Source: Peptostreptococcaceae bacterium oral taxon 113 str. W5053
GTDB taxonomy: Bacteria; Bacillota; Clostridia; Tissierellales; Peptoniphilaceae
NCBI GenBank assembly: GCA_000467935.1
Contig: KI259862.1
Span: 1-64,000 of the forward strand
Direction of reading: 5' to 3'
DNA: 64,000 nucleotides
Program-made: the position numbers and the translations under genes
In this document: piece after piece, positions 33,225 through 40,569 of the stretch
Numbering within the stretch: position 1 is the first letter of the stretch
How the letters are laid out: each line of letters begins with the position of its first letter
Notes under the pieces: model-generated
Told to the model about the DNA's origin: nothing
Database searches by the model: none
The model's input: only the letters and a program-made list of their open reading frames with translations

Positions 33225-34577
33225 ATGTCAGAAAAAAATAATAATTTATGTATAGTCTCAATTAGAGAATTAATGAGAGATAATTTAAGTATTCCCATGT
33301 ATCAAAGACCATATAGATGGAGTACTGATTCAGCATTAACTTTAGTTATGGATATTTATGAAGCTTTTTTAAATGGGATTTCAGAGTATAGAATTGGCTC
33401 TATAGTCCTTCATAAGATAACTGATGATAAAAATGAGATATTAAATATAGTTGATGGACAACAGAGACTTACTACTATAGCTATAATGCTTTATGTTTTT
33501 CAAGAACTACTTGGAGAAGATTACAAAATAAAAATGAGTCTGTTAGAAGTGGAATATAACGATTTGTCTTATAAAGCTATAATAGAAAATTTGGATATTA
33601 TCAGAAGAAAGCTAAAAGAATTTGATAAAATTCAATTGAAAGAGTATTTTAAGTATATTCTGGACAATTGTACTTTGGTTAAAATTGTTACGGATAGTGA
33701 GCAAGAAGCTTTTCAATTTTTTGATTCTCAAAATTCAAGAGGAAAAGAGCTTGCTCCACATGATCTTTTAAAAGCTTATCATTTAAGAGAAATGAATGAT
33801 GAACCTGAAGATGTAAAAGTTAAAATAATTAATGATTGGGAAAATTTAGAACAAAATGAATTAGCAGACTTTTTTTCAAATCATTTATATCCTTTAGTAC
33901 GATGGTATAAATTGAAATCCGGAATAAATTATTCAGTTAAGGATATAAAGGTATTTAAAGGCATAAAAAAGAATAATAACTATAATTTTTCTATTTACAA
34001 TAGAGCGGCTAATATGTTTATTGAGAGATTTAATTTAGATAAATTGTATGAAATTACAACGGAAAATGTAATCAATCAATTTCAATTAACACAACCAATT
34101 ATTGCAGGGAAAAGATTTTTTAAATATAGTCTTCACTATGCAAAATTGTGTGATGATATAATTAAATTGATATCTTCAAAATATGATAAGGAATTAATAG
34201 CTATATCAGGTTCAGGGGATAGATATGTATATAATTTGTTTATAAATATACTAATATTTTATGTTGATAGATTTAATATGGAATCACTTAGTGATACAAG
34301 AATATTTTTATTATATAAATGGGCTTTTTCATTGAGACTTAAGATGAAAGCTGTGTATATAGAAACTGTAAATAATTATGCAGTGGGAAAGTCTGATAGA
34401 ATAAATAAGGGACTAAATATGTTTACAATTATTTCAGAAATACAAGATTCAAATGAACTTGATTCAATTAGTTTAGATTGTATTCCAAAAGAAGAATTTG
34501 AGAAGTTAAATTTAAATAAAAGGTACAATAAAATATATGATTTTATTTTTAAAGAGGATGGTAAAAAGGATGATTGA
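33225..34577 (+). CDS. DUF262-domain protein (GmrS-like), first gene of the island operon
   Basis: A 450-residue protein with a DUF262 (ParB-like fold) N-terminal half: 'IPMYQRPYRWS' at 23-33, the catalytic 'DGQQRLTT' at 77-84 and 'FFDSQNSRGKELAPHDLLKAYH' (core DSQNSRGKEL, about 167-176). The helical C-terminal half shows no DUF1524 HNH motif. DUF262 domains bind or hydrolyse nucleotides or DNA in GmrSD type IV restriction, BrxU and SspE. GAGGAAGG sets the ATG at 33225, not the GTG at 33210. It overlaps the next gene by eight bases. Sequence is markedly AT-rich, with many ATA and AGA codons, unlike the flanking core genes. Confidence 0.85.
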   Translation: MSEKNNNLCIVSIRELMRDNLSIPMYQRPYRWSTDSALTLVMDIYEAFLNGISEYRIGSIVLHKITDDKNEILNIVDGQQRLTTIAIMLYVFQELLGEDYKIKMSLLEVEYNDLSYKAIIENLDIIRRKLKEFDKIQLKEYFKYILDNCTLVKIVTDSEQEAFQFFDSQNSRGKELAPHDLLKAYHLREMNDEPEDVKVKIINDWENLEQNELADFFSNHLYPLVRWYKLKSGINYSVKDIKVFKGIKKNNNYNFSIYNRAANMFIERFNLDKLYEITTENVINQFQLTQPIIAGKRFFKYSLHYAKLCDDIIKLISSKYDKELIAISGSGDRYVYNLFINILIFYVDRFNMESLSDTRIFLLYKWAFSLRLKMKAVYIETVNNYAVGKSDRINKGLNMFTIISEIQDSNELDSISLDCIPKEEFEKLNLNKRYNKIYDFIFKEDGKKDD

Positions 34578-36435
34578 AAATATAGTTCAACCACAAGAAT
34601 ATAGCATAGAAAATATTTTTTTAGAACATGAATATATAATACCGATCTATCAGAGGAATTATGCTTGGTCAAAAGAAGAGATAGAGCAACTATTAGATGA
34701 TATTAAGTTAGATGATATCAATGATATCACTGGGAAATATTATTTGGGAAGTCTTATTGTTAATAAAATTGAAAGAAATAGATTTGAAGTCATTGATGGA
34801 CAACAAAGGCTTACTACTTTATTTTTACTACTTTCTTATTTAAAATACAATTCTATTAAAAGTGGTTCCTTAAGATTTGAAGCTAGAGAAAAATCAAATA
34901 AGACATTAAAAGATATTTATGACACAAAAGCTGGTTATAAAGAACTTAAAAATGAGGAAGAGTATTCTACTGATATTATTGAAGGCTATTCTATTATAGA
35001 AAATTATTTTCAGGGAAAGAATACAGATTTTATTTTTAAGTTTAAAGAGAAAATTTCGTCAGTTTATATAATTCGTACACAAGTTCCTAAAGATATAGAT
35101 TTAAATCATTATTTTGAAATAATGAATACTCGTGGAGAACAATTGGAGCTTCACGAGATTGTAAAAGCAAAGATTATTGGGGCTATCGAGACAGATGGGG
35201 AAATTACTGACGATGATAGAATAGATAAAGTAATAGCCGGAGAAATATGGGATGCTTGTGCACAGATGGATAAATATGTGCAGATGTCTTTTTCTACAGA
35301 TAAAAGAAAAGAGTTGTTTTCGGATGATTGGGATTCTTTTAAATGTAAATCTTTTGATGATATTAGAATAGCCTTCGATAATAGCGAAAAATATTCTAAT
35401 AATAAAACCGAACTATCAAAAAAATATCAATTGAAGAAAATTCTTGATAAAACCCAAAATAATTTAAAACCTTCAACTGAAGATAAAAAAGAAGAAAATG
35501 AACGTTTTGAGTCAATTATCTCATTTCCAAATTTTATTCTTCAAGTGAATGAAGCTATGAATATATCAGAAACTGAAAGTGATGCAGGGCTTGATGATAA
35601 GAAATTTATTGAACTTCTAAAAGATAGATGGAGTAGCAAAGAAAAGGCATTAGATTTTATTTATTCTCTACTTAAGTATAGATATCTATTTGATCGTTAT
35701 ATAATTAAAAGAGAATATTTTGGTAACCATAAATCTGAAGGTAAATGGTCTCTAAAAAAATGTGAAATGTATATTGATGATAAAGGTAATAAACCAATTT
35801 ATAAAACTACATTAGATACTGATGAAGAGGATGAAAATAAGCTGGATAATAAACAATTAACTTTATTGGAATCTTGTTTAAGAATAACCTATACTTCTCC
35901 AAAGACAATGCATTGGATTGCAAGGGTAATGTCAGAAATAGACAACATAAGAACAGGAAAAGAAATTATCAAATTACTGGAAAATTATTGTTGTAAAAAA
36001 GTTGTAAAATCCGATTATAAAAACTCCAAAGGTTTTGCAGTTGAACGCATTGTTTTTACATATCTGGATTATATTCTTTGTAGAGATAATCTTAAAAATT
36101 ATGAAGATTTTGAATTTCAATTTAGAAAGTCTATTGAACATTTTTTCCCGCAACATCCGATTAATGAAGAATATAAAATTAAAGATGAAAACAAAGATAG
36201 TTTTGGAAACTTAGCTTTAATTACAGTCTCTGCTAATTCAAAATTTTCTAATATGCTTCCTATTCATAAGGTGGAACAATATAAAGAAGTAGTTAAGCAA
36301 AGTCCTAAACTTATTCAAATGAAAAATTTAATTTTAGATAATAATCGCAAATGGGATGATGAATGTATAGAACAACATAATGATGAAATGTTAAAATTAT
36401 TAGAGGATGAAATAAAAAAACATAATGACTTTTAA
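34570..36435 (+). CDS. DUF262-DUF1524 (GmrSD-like) nuclease
   Basis: A 621-residue two-domain protein. The DUF262 half has 'IPIYQRNYAWS' at 24-34, 'DGQQRLTT' at 76-83 and 'FEIMNTRGEQLELHEIVKAK' (core MNTRGE, about 190). A long charged helical middle leads to a DUF1524 HNH-type nuclease near 515-570: 'SIEHFFPQHP' carries the catalytic His and 'FGNLALITVSANSKFSNM' the Asn-containing metal site. This layout matches fused GmrSD, SspE and BrxU enzymes that cut modified or unmodified phage DNA depending on the system. The start at 34570 uses AGAGGAT about 12 bases upstream; 34558 is an alternative. Confidence 0.88.
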   Translation: MIENIVQPQEYSIENIFLEHEYIIPIYQRNYAWSKEEIEQLLDDIKLDDINDITGKYYLGSLIVNKIERNRFEVIDGQQRLTTLFLLLSYLKYNSIKSGSLRFEAREKSNKTLKDIYDTKAGYKELKNEEEYSTDIIEGYSIIENYFQGKNTDFIFKFKEKISSVYIIRTQVPKDIDLNHYFEIMNTRGEQLELHEIVKAKIIGAIETDGEITDDDRIDKVIAGEIWDACAQMDKYVQMSFSTDKRKELFSDDWDSFKCKSFDDIRIAFDNSEKYSNNKTELSKKYQLKKILDKTQNNLKPSTEDKKEENERFESIISFPNFILQVNEAMNISETESDAGLDDKKFIELLKDRWSSKEKALDFIYSLLKYRYLFDRYIIKREYFGNHKSEGKWSLKKCEMYIDDKGNKPIYKTTLDTDEEDENKLDNKQLTLLESCLRITYTSPKTMHWIARVMSEIDNIRTGKEIIKLLENYCCKKVVKSDYKNSKGFAVERIVFTYLDYILCRDNLKNYEDFEFQFRKSIEHFFPQHPINEEYKIKDENKDSFGNLALITVSANSKFSNMLPIHKVEQYKEVVKQSPKLIQMKNLILDNNRKWDDECIEQHNDEMLKLLEDEIKKHNDF

Positions 36436-36461
36436 ATAACAAATATGGGAGGATAAAATTT

Positions 36462-37757
36462 ATGGAATACTTGAAAATCGGTATTTTACTTGTTGTTATG
36501 CTGTTAATAGTTATTTTAATTTACATTTTTTGTAAAAATAAGAAAAATAGAGAATTAAAAGATGTAGAAGTTGGAACATTAACAACAATAGAAGGAAATG
36601 ATAATTTAGTTGAAACAACTAGGGGTAAAGAATCAGATGATGTAACTATTTTTGATATTAATATAGATACAGTTTCAGAGAATTTTTTAGATGATAACAA
36701 ATTAGTAGAAATAAATGATAGTAAGGTACTTTCACATGTTAATAGTTTGATTCCGGGTTTAATACAGACTGGTATTTCTATCGGGAACCTTGCTAATTCT
36801 ACAAGAGATGTTTATCGAGTAGTATTACCGGCAGGAGCAAAGTTAGCTAATTCTAAGTCAATGAAAGGTGCTCTTCGTGCTATTTATCATGGATCTAATG
36901 GAATAAAAGGTCAAGCTAATTTAGTAAAAGATACGACTCAAAAAGGAATTGGTGTAGCTGCAAATTCAGTTTCTTCTGTAATGAATATAACATCAATGGT
37001 TGTAGGGCAATATTATATGTCTCAAATTAATAACGAACTAGATAAGATTAATAATAATTTATCTGAAATAAAAAATTTTCAAGATAATGAGTATAAAAGT
37101 AGAGTAATTTCTCTTGTTTCGCATGTAAAGAATATTGCTGATTTTAAAGTTGAAATTTTAGAAGATAATGATTTACGTCTTTTAAAGATTAATAAGTTGG
37201 AAAGATTGGGAGAAGAATGCACTAAACTTCTAGTACAAGCTAATCTTACAATTGAAGGTTATTCTAAAAAAAGTGATTTGAAGTATAAAGAATATGAAAA
37301 AATAGTTGGAGAATCTCAAAATTGGTTTATGTATCAGAATTTATTATTATATACTTTATCTAAGATTTCAGATTTAAGTTATACTTTGAATTTGGGCAAA
37401 GCATCAAGAGAACAATGTAGTGATATATTATCAAATTATACAAAGAAGGCTAGTGATACTCAAGAATTACTTAATAATTGGCATGATGGGATGGTAAAAA
37501 AATTTGATATAAATTTTGATAAGAATTTAAGAAAAAGAGTTGAATTTAATAAAGTAATTAGACATATACCAATTATTAATAAAAAATATAAATATTGTTC
37601 AATTGATGAAAATATTACTAAAATGATAAAAACACAATCTTCTAAATTTGAATTTGAAAATAACTATGATACATCTGAACTATACAATGAAGATGTTCAA
37701 ATAATTTCAAAAGGAGGAAAATTATATTATCTTCCTTCGGGTAAAGACAGAATATAA
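36462..37757 (+). CDS. Membrane-anchored helical protein of unknown family
   Basis: A 431-residue protein that I do not recognise. A single membrane helix at residues 5-23 is followed by a charged tail 'CKNKKNRELKD', an acidic linker (30-85), and a glycine/alanine-rich amphipathic stretch at 97-185 ('LIPGLIQTGISIGNLANS', 'KGIGVAANSVSSVMNITS'). A long coiled-coil-like helical region (185-360) and a basic C-terminal part end it. The stretch at 97-185 could insert into or lie on a membrane. GGGAGG precedes the ATG. It lies 26 bases after the nuclease and 24 before the CmpB-like gene, so it belongs to the operon. A membrane effector role is inference. Confidence 0.7.
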   Translation: MEYLKIGILLVVMLLIVILIYIFCKNKKNRELKDVEVGTLTTIEGNDNLVETTRGKESDDVTIFDINIDTVSENFLDDNKLVEINDSKVLSHVNSLIPGLIQTGISIGNLANSTRDVYRVVLPAGAKLANSKSMKGALRAIYHGSNGIKGQANLVKDTTQKGIGVAANSVSSVMNITSMVVGQYYMSQINNELDKINNNLSEIKNFQDNEYKSRVISLVSHVKNIADFKVEILEDNDLRLLKINKLERLGEECTKLLVQANLTIEGYSKKSDLKYKEYEKIVGESQNWFMYQNLLLYTLSKISDLSYTLNLGKASREQCSDILSNYTKKASDTQELLNNWHDGMVKKFDINFDKNLRKRVEFNKVIRHIPIINKKYKYCSIDENITKMIKTQSSKFEFENNYDTSELYNEDVQIISKGGKLYYLPSGKDRI

Positions 37758-37781
37758 TTTACTAGTTTTTAAAGGAGTATC

Positions 37782-38498
37782 ATGGAATTAATTAGATATT
37801 TGAATGCGTATTTTGCTTTTAGTGTTTTAGGTTGGATATGGGAAAGTATATATTGCACAATAGATGCAAGAAAATGGCAAAATCGTGGATTTTTATATGG
37901 ACCATTATGTCCGATATATGGTTTTGGTTTAATTTTAGGATTGGTTTTTTACGATCTTATTTCAAAAGGAATAATTAAGGATTTATCTTCGTGGAAGATA
38001 TTTATTATGGGATTTTTAGTTAGTATGGTATTAGAATATCCAACATCTTATGTTCTTGAAAAATTGTTTCATGCGAGATGGTGGGATTACAGTAATGTGC
38101 CACTTAATTTGAACGGAAGAACAAGTGTGATTACTTCTGTTGGCTTTGGTGTTGGTTCCATTATCATTATGGAGTATTTGATTCCACTTTTTGAACAAAT
38201 TTATGTGAAAATACCTAATAACATCGCTATAGCTCTTGCTGTCGTTTTGTTAGCTATACATTCTTCAGATTTTACACTTACAGTTTCAGGATTAACTAAT
38301 TTCCAAAAAAATATTGCTGAGATGGAGGATGTTTTCCAAAATAGAATGACTTTGACTGTTGATAAAATTTTTGAAAGACATAGCAAATTATATGGTAGAA
38401 CATTGAGTAGAATTACTTCTTTTAGGATGAGTGAATCTCGTAACTTAATTGCAAATAGGTTAATAAAAGTAATGCGTGAGTCAAAGAGGAAGAAATAA
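37782..38498 (+). CDS. CmpB/DUF1113-type membrane protein
   Basis: A 238-residue protein of the so-called putative ABC transporter type IV family (PF06541). 'YFAFSVLGWIWESIYCTI' at about 10-27 and 'NRGFLYGPLCPIYGFG' at 35-50 are its hallmarks; about five membrane helices and a basic, helical C-terminal tail follow. Despite the family name there is no ABC ATPase nearby, and the function is unknown. AAAGGAG precedes the ATG. It ends one base before the next ATG, so translation of the two is coupled. Confidence 0.82.
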   Translation: MELIRYLNAYFAFSVLGWIWESIYCTIDARKWQNRGFLYGPLCPIYGFGLILGLVFYDLISKGIIKDLSSWKIFIMGFLVSMVLEYPTSYVLEKLFHARWWDYSNVPLNLNGRTSVITSVGFGVGSIIIMEYLIPLFEQIYVKIPNNIAIALAVVLLAIHSSDFTLTVSGLTNFQKNIAEMEDVFQNRMTLTVDKIFERHSKLYGRTLSRITSFRMSESRNLIANRLIKVMRESKRKK

Positions 38499-38499
38499 T

Positions 38500-39606
38500 A
38501 TGATGTTATTAGATTACTTGAAATGGAGAAATGATGTCAACTTTTCCGTTGCATCGTTTAATGATATAGATAATGTTATATTGTCTTATCTTTCATATAT
38601 GGATTTTGGAGAATTGTTTCAAGAACATGATAAGATATATAGCATTGAGGAAGCGTTCGATTTATTTTGTGAAAAACATTCTTTGGAAGATATTAGAAAA
38701 AATGGACAATTTACCCAAAGGGTACCGCTGTTACTTGAAGAGATGGTATGTGGTGATCGATTCAAAGGAACAAGGCTTGGATATTATAAGGATGTTCTTG
38801 ATAAAGAAAAAATCAAACAATTTGCTGCTGTTACTTTTTTACTTTCTGATGGAACAAATTATATTTCTTTTCGAGGAACAGACGGTACGATAACAGGTTG
38901 GAAAGAAGATTTTCTCATGAGTTGTATGTCAGATACGGAAGGAGCAAAAGAAGCGGTTTGTTATTTAAATAATGTGTCGACTTTTCTTGAAGGGAATTTG
39001 ATGATAGGGGGACATTCAAAAGGGGGAAATTTTGCAATGTATGCTTCCATATTTTGTAATGAATTAATAAAAGATAGAATTGTTAAGATATATAACAATG
39101 ATGGACCTGGATTTAGAGATGAAATCATAAATTCTCAAGAATATAAGAAGATTTTGCCGAGAATTTCTAGCATTGTTCCTCAAACTTCAATAATTGGACA
39201 AGTGCTTTCTAATGATGGTGAACAGAAAATAGTCAAAAGCAATGCAATTGGTATATTTCAGCATGATGCGATGACTTGGGAAGTAACGAAAGATAAATTT
39301 GTTAGTTCCGAGATGGATGCCTTTAGTAATTTTGTAAAAGTAGCATTAGGAGCCTGGTTGGAAAAAATTGATGATGAAACAAGAGAGTCGGTTGTTTCGA
39401 CTGTCTTTTCAATGATTGAAGAAACAGGAGCAGAGACTTTTAGTGAATTTGGTGGTAGTTTATTTAAGAATACTGGAATTATTATAGAGGGACTAGTCAA
39501 GCTTCCTAAATCAAAAAGGAATGAATTGACGACTGCCTTGAGTAGTTTAGTTCAAATTAGTGGTAAAACTGCTTTTAACAAAATCCCAAAAATTCCAATT
39601 AAATAA
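38500..39606 (+). CDS. Mbeg1-like (DUF2974) serine hydrolase
   Basis: A 368-residue alpha/beta hydrolase. 'LDYLKWRNDVNFSVASFNDID' (first 20 positions are the family opening) and 'ISFRGTDGTITGWKEDF' match DUF2974. The nucleophile elbow is GGHSKGGN with Ser173; a 'GPGF' segment and a histidine in 'IFQHDAMTW' near residue 255 could complete the triad. The family resembles lipases. The ATG at 38500 is chosen with AGAGGA upstream. As the last operon gene it could damage membranes or modify lipids on infection, which is inference. Confidence 0.83.
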   Translation: MMLLDYLKWRNDVNFSVASFNDIDNVILSYLSYMDFGELFQEHDKIYSIEEAFDLFCEKHSLEDIRKNGQFTQRVPLLLEEMVCGDRFKGTRLGYYKDVLDKEKIKQFAAVTFLLSDGTNYISFRGTDGTITGWKEDFLMSCMSDTEGAKEAVCYLNNVSTFLEGNLMIGGHSKGGNFAMYASIFCNELIKDRIVKIYNNDGPGFRDEIINSQEYKKILPRISSIVPQTSIIGQVLSNDGEQKIVKSNAIGIFQHDAMTWEVTKDKFVSSEMDAFSNFVKVALGAWLEKIDDETRESVVSTVFSMIEETGAETFSEFGGSLFKNTGIIIEGLVKLPKSKRNELTTALSSLVQISGKTAFNKIPKIPIK

Positions 39607-39754
39607 TTCTTCTGCTTGGAATAGGGTAGGTAATGCAGAATATGAAAATTCTTATGACGGGCAGAAGATGATTAGAAAAATATTTTAGAGTATATCAAGA
39701 AAATATAAATAACATGAAAAAAACTATAAAATATCGTTTATAAAACGACAATAC

Positions 39755-39785
39755 TTTTAACGATAGTTCGATTCTATCGTTAAAA
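39755..39785 (+). repeat. Perfect 12-bp inverted repeat
   Basis: TTTTAACGATAG at 39755-39766 pairs with CTATCGTTAAAA at 39774-39785 around a seven-base loop. A smaller hairpin TCGTTT/AAACGA lies just upstream near 39734-39748. No T run follows on the plus strand, so it is not an ordinary terminator; it may be an element end, operator or folded RNA. Confidence 0.6.
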
Positions 39786-39834
39786 TGTGTATTTGACAAG
39801 TTTCCATGAACAGATAACGGTGTCTTTACCGGCC

Positions 39835-39903
39835 GGTTATTCATAGTGTTTAATCGTGCTATTGTGAAAGTATAGCGTTGTTGGGAAAAGTTGTATCGGA
39901 ATA
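39835..39903 (+). repeat. Right copy of the 70-bp repeat bracketing the five-gene operon
   Basis: Partner of 33074-33145 in the same orientation. The segment between the two copies holds exactly the five intact operon genes. Confidence 0.65.
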
Positions 39904-39918
39904 CTTCTCAAAGTGTAA

Positions 39919-39934
39919 CATATGTCTTGACAAC
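39919..39934 (+). repeat. Right terminal inverted repeat of the island
   Basis: CATATGTCTTGACAAC is nearly the reverse complement of the segment at 30791-30807 and is almost identical to 21845-21860. It lies 11 bases before the right direct repeat. Confidence 0.55.
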
Positions 39935-39945
39935 TAAGAAAAAGG

Positions 39946-39969
39946 GAAAAGACGGCTATTAATTTTGTT
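39946..39969 (+). repeat. Right 24-bp direct repeat of the island
   Basis: It matches 30770-30793 at 23 of 24 positions and ends in the first base of the -35 element of the tRNA-Ser promoter. It therefore marks the junction with core genome. Confidence 0.85.
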
Positions 39970-39997
39970 TGACATTTTAAATAGGTTCCTTTATAAT
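39969..39997 (+). promoter_or_regulatory. Promoter of tRNA-Ser and SRP RNA
   Basis: A perfect TTGACA at 39969-39974 and perfect TATAAT at 39992-39997 are 17 bases apart, ending 14 bases before tRNA-Ser. The consensus match fits a highly expressed stable-RNA gene. The island insertion lies directly against it without breaking it. Confidence 0.9.
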
Positions 39998-40011
39998 GAT
40001 TGAGTACTTAT

Positions 40012-40102
40012 GGAGAGCTGGCCGAGTGGTCGAAGGCGCACGACTGGAAATCGTGTAAACGTCAAAAGCGTTTCGAGGGTTCAAATCCCTCGCTCTCCGC
40101 CA
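40012..40102 (+). tRNA. tRNA-Ser (anticodon GGA)
   Basis: Acceptor stem GGAGAGC (40012-40018) pairs with GCTCTCC (40092-40098), followed by the discriminator G and an encoded CCA. The anticodon stem CACGA/TCGTG encloses loop CTGGAAA, with anticodon GGA at 40046-40048 reading UCC and UCU. A long variable arm is present, as in class II tRNAs. It is transcribed from the strong promoter just upstream, probably together with the SRP RNA. Confidence 0.97.
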
Positions 40103-40373
40103 ATACCGTACCCACGGGGAGTTAGCGGCACCTTGTAACCTGCAATCCGCTATAGCAGGGTGTTTGCTCAGGCTGAGGCTTTTTTTATTTTGGTCAGCCC
40201 GATGTAAGTGGTGTTGACAAATGGGTCTTACGCAACAGAAATCCATGAACCTCGTCAGGTCCGGGAGGAAGCAGCGATAAGTGGACACTTTTGTGTGCCG
40301 TAAGGTTGCCTGTTTCGAGTTAACTGCATCGGTAACGCAAGGGAAAAACAAGTCGAAGCTTGAGTGTACGGTT
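40103..40373 (+). ncRNA. ffs: Signal recognition particle RNA, large bacterial type
   Basis: About 271 nt. The 5' end carries the Alu-domain sequence 'GGGGAGTTAGCGGCACCTTG' and 'CCTGCAATCCGCTATAGCAG'. The Ffh-binding helix 8 region contains 'GTCAGGTCCGGGAGGAAGCA' near 40254-40273. The 5' ACCGTAC pairs with the 3' GTACGGT at 40366-40372, closing the molecule. Together with Ffh this RNA targets membrane and secreted proteins. The Alu domain is typical of Bacillota. End points are estimated from the closing helix. Confidence 0.93.
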
Positions 40374-40392
40374 ACATAGTTGAAAAAATAAA

Positions 40393-40419
40393 AACATGGT
40401 CTTCGGATCATGTTTTTTT
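40393..40419 (+). terminator. Terminator of the tRNA-Ser/SRP RNA transcript
   Basis: ACATGGTC and GATCATGT form an eight-base stem (one G-U pair) around a TTCG tetraloop, followed by seven T residues. Confidence 0.85.
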
Positions 40420-40569
40420 GTATCTTTTTACACAGTAGTTTATCAAGAGAATATATTTATAAATAAACAAATAGAATTCATTTTATGATATAATAAATAA
40501 AATAGGTGGCATTTTCTGTATCAATCAGAACAGGTCTTACTATATGAGAATAATAAAGGAGGGTTTATT

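Larger units (their letters stand above)
39607..39968. other. Spacer at the right end of the island
   Basis: No gene. It holds a 12-bp perfect hairpin, the right copy of the 70-bp repeat, the right inverted repeat and the right direct repeat, each listed separately. Confidence 0.6.

Noticed and set aside
40213..40218. TTGACA within the SRP RNA taken as a promoter -35 element
   Set aside because: No -10 element at the right distance, and it lies in the middle of the conserved RNA.
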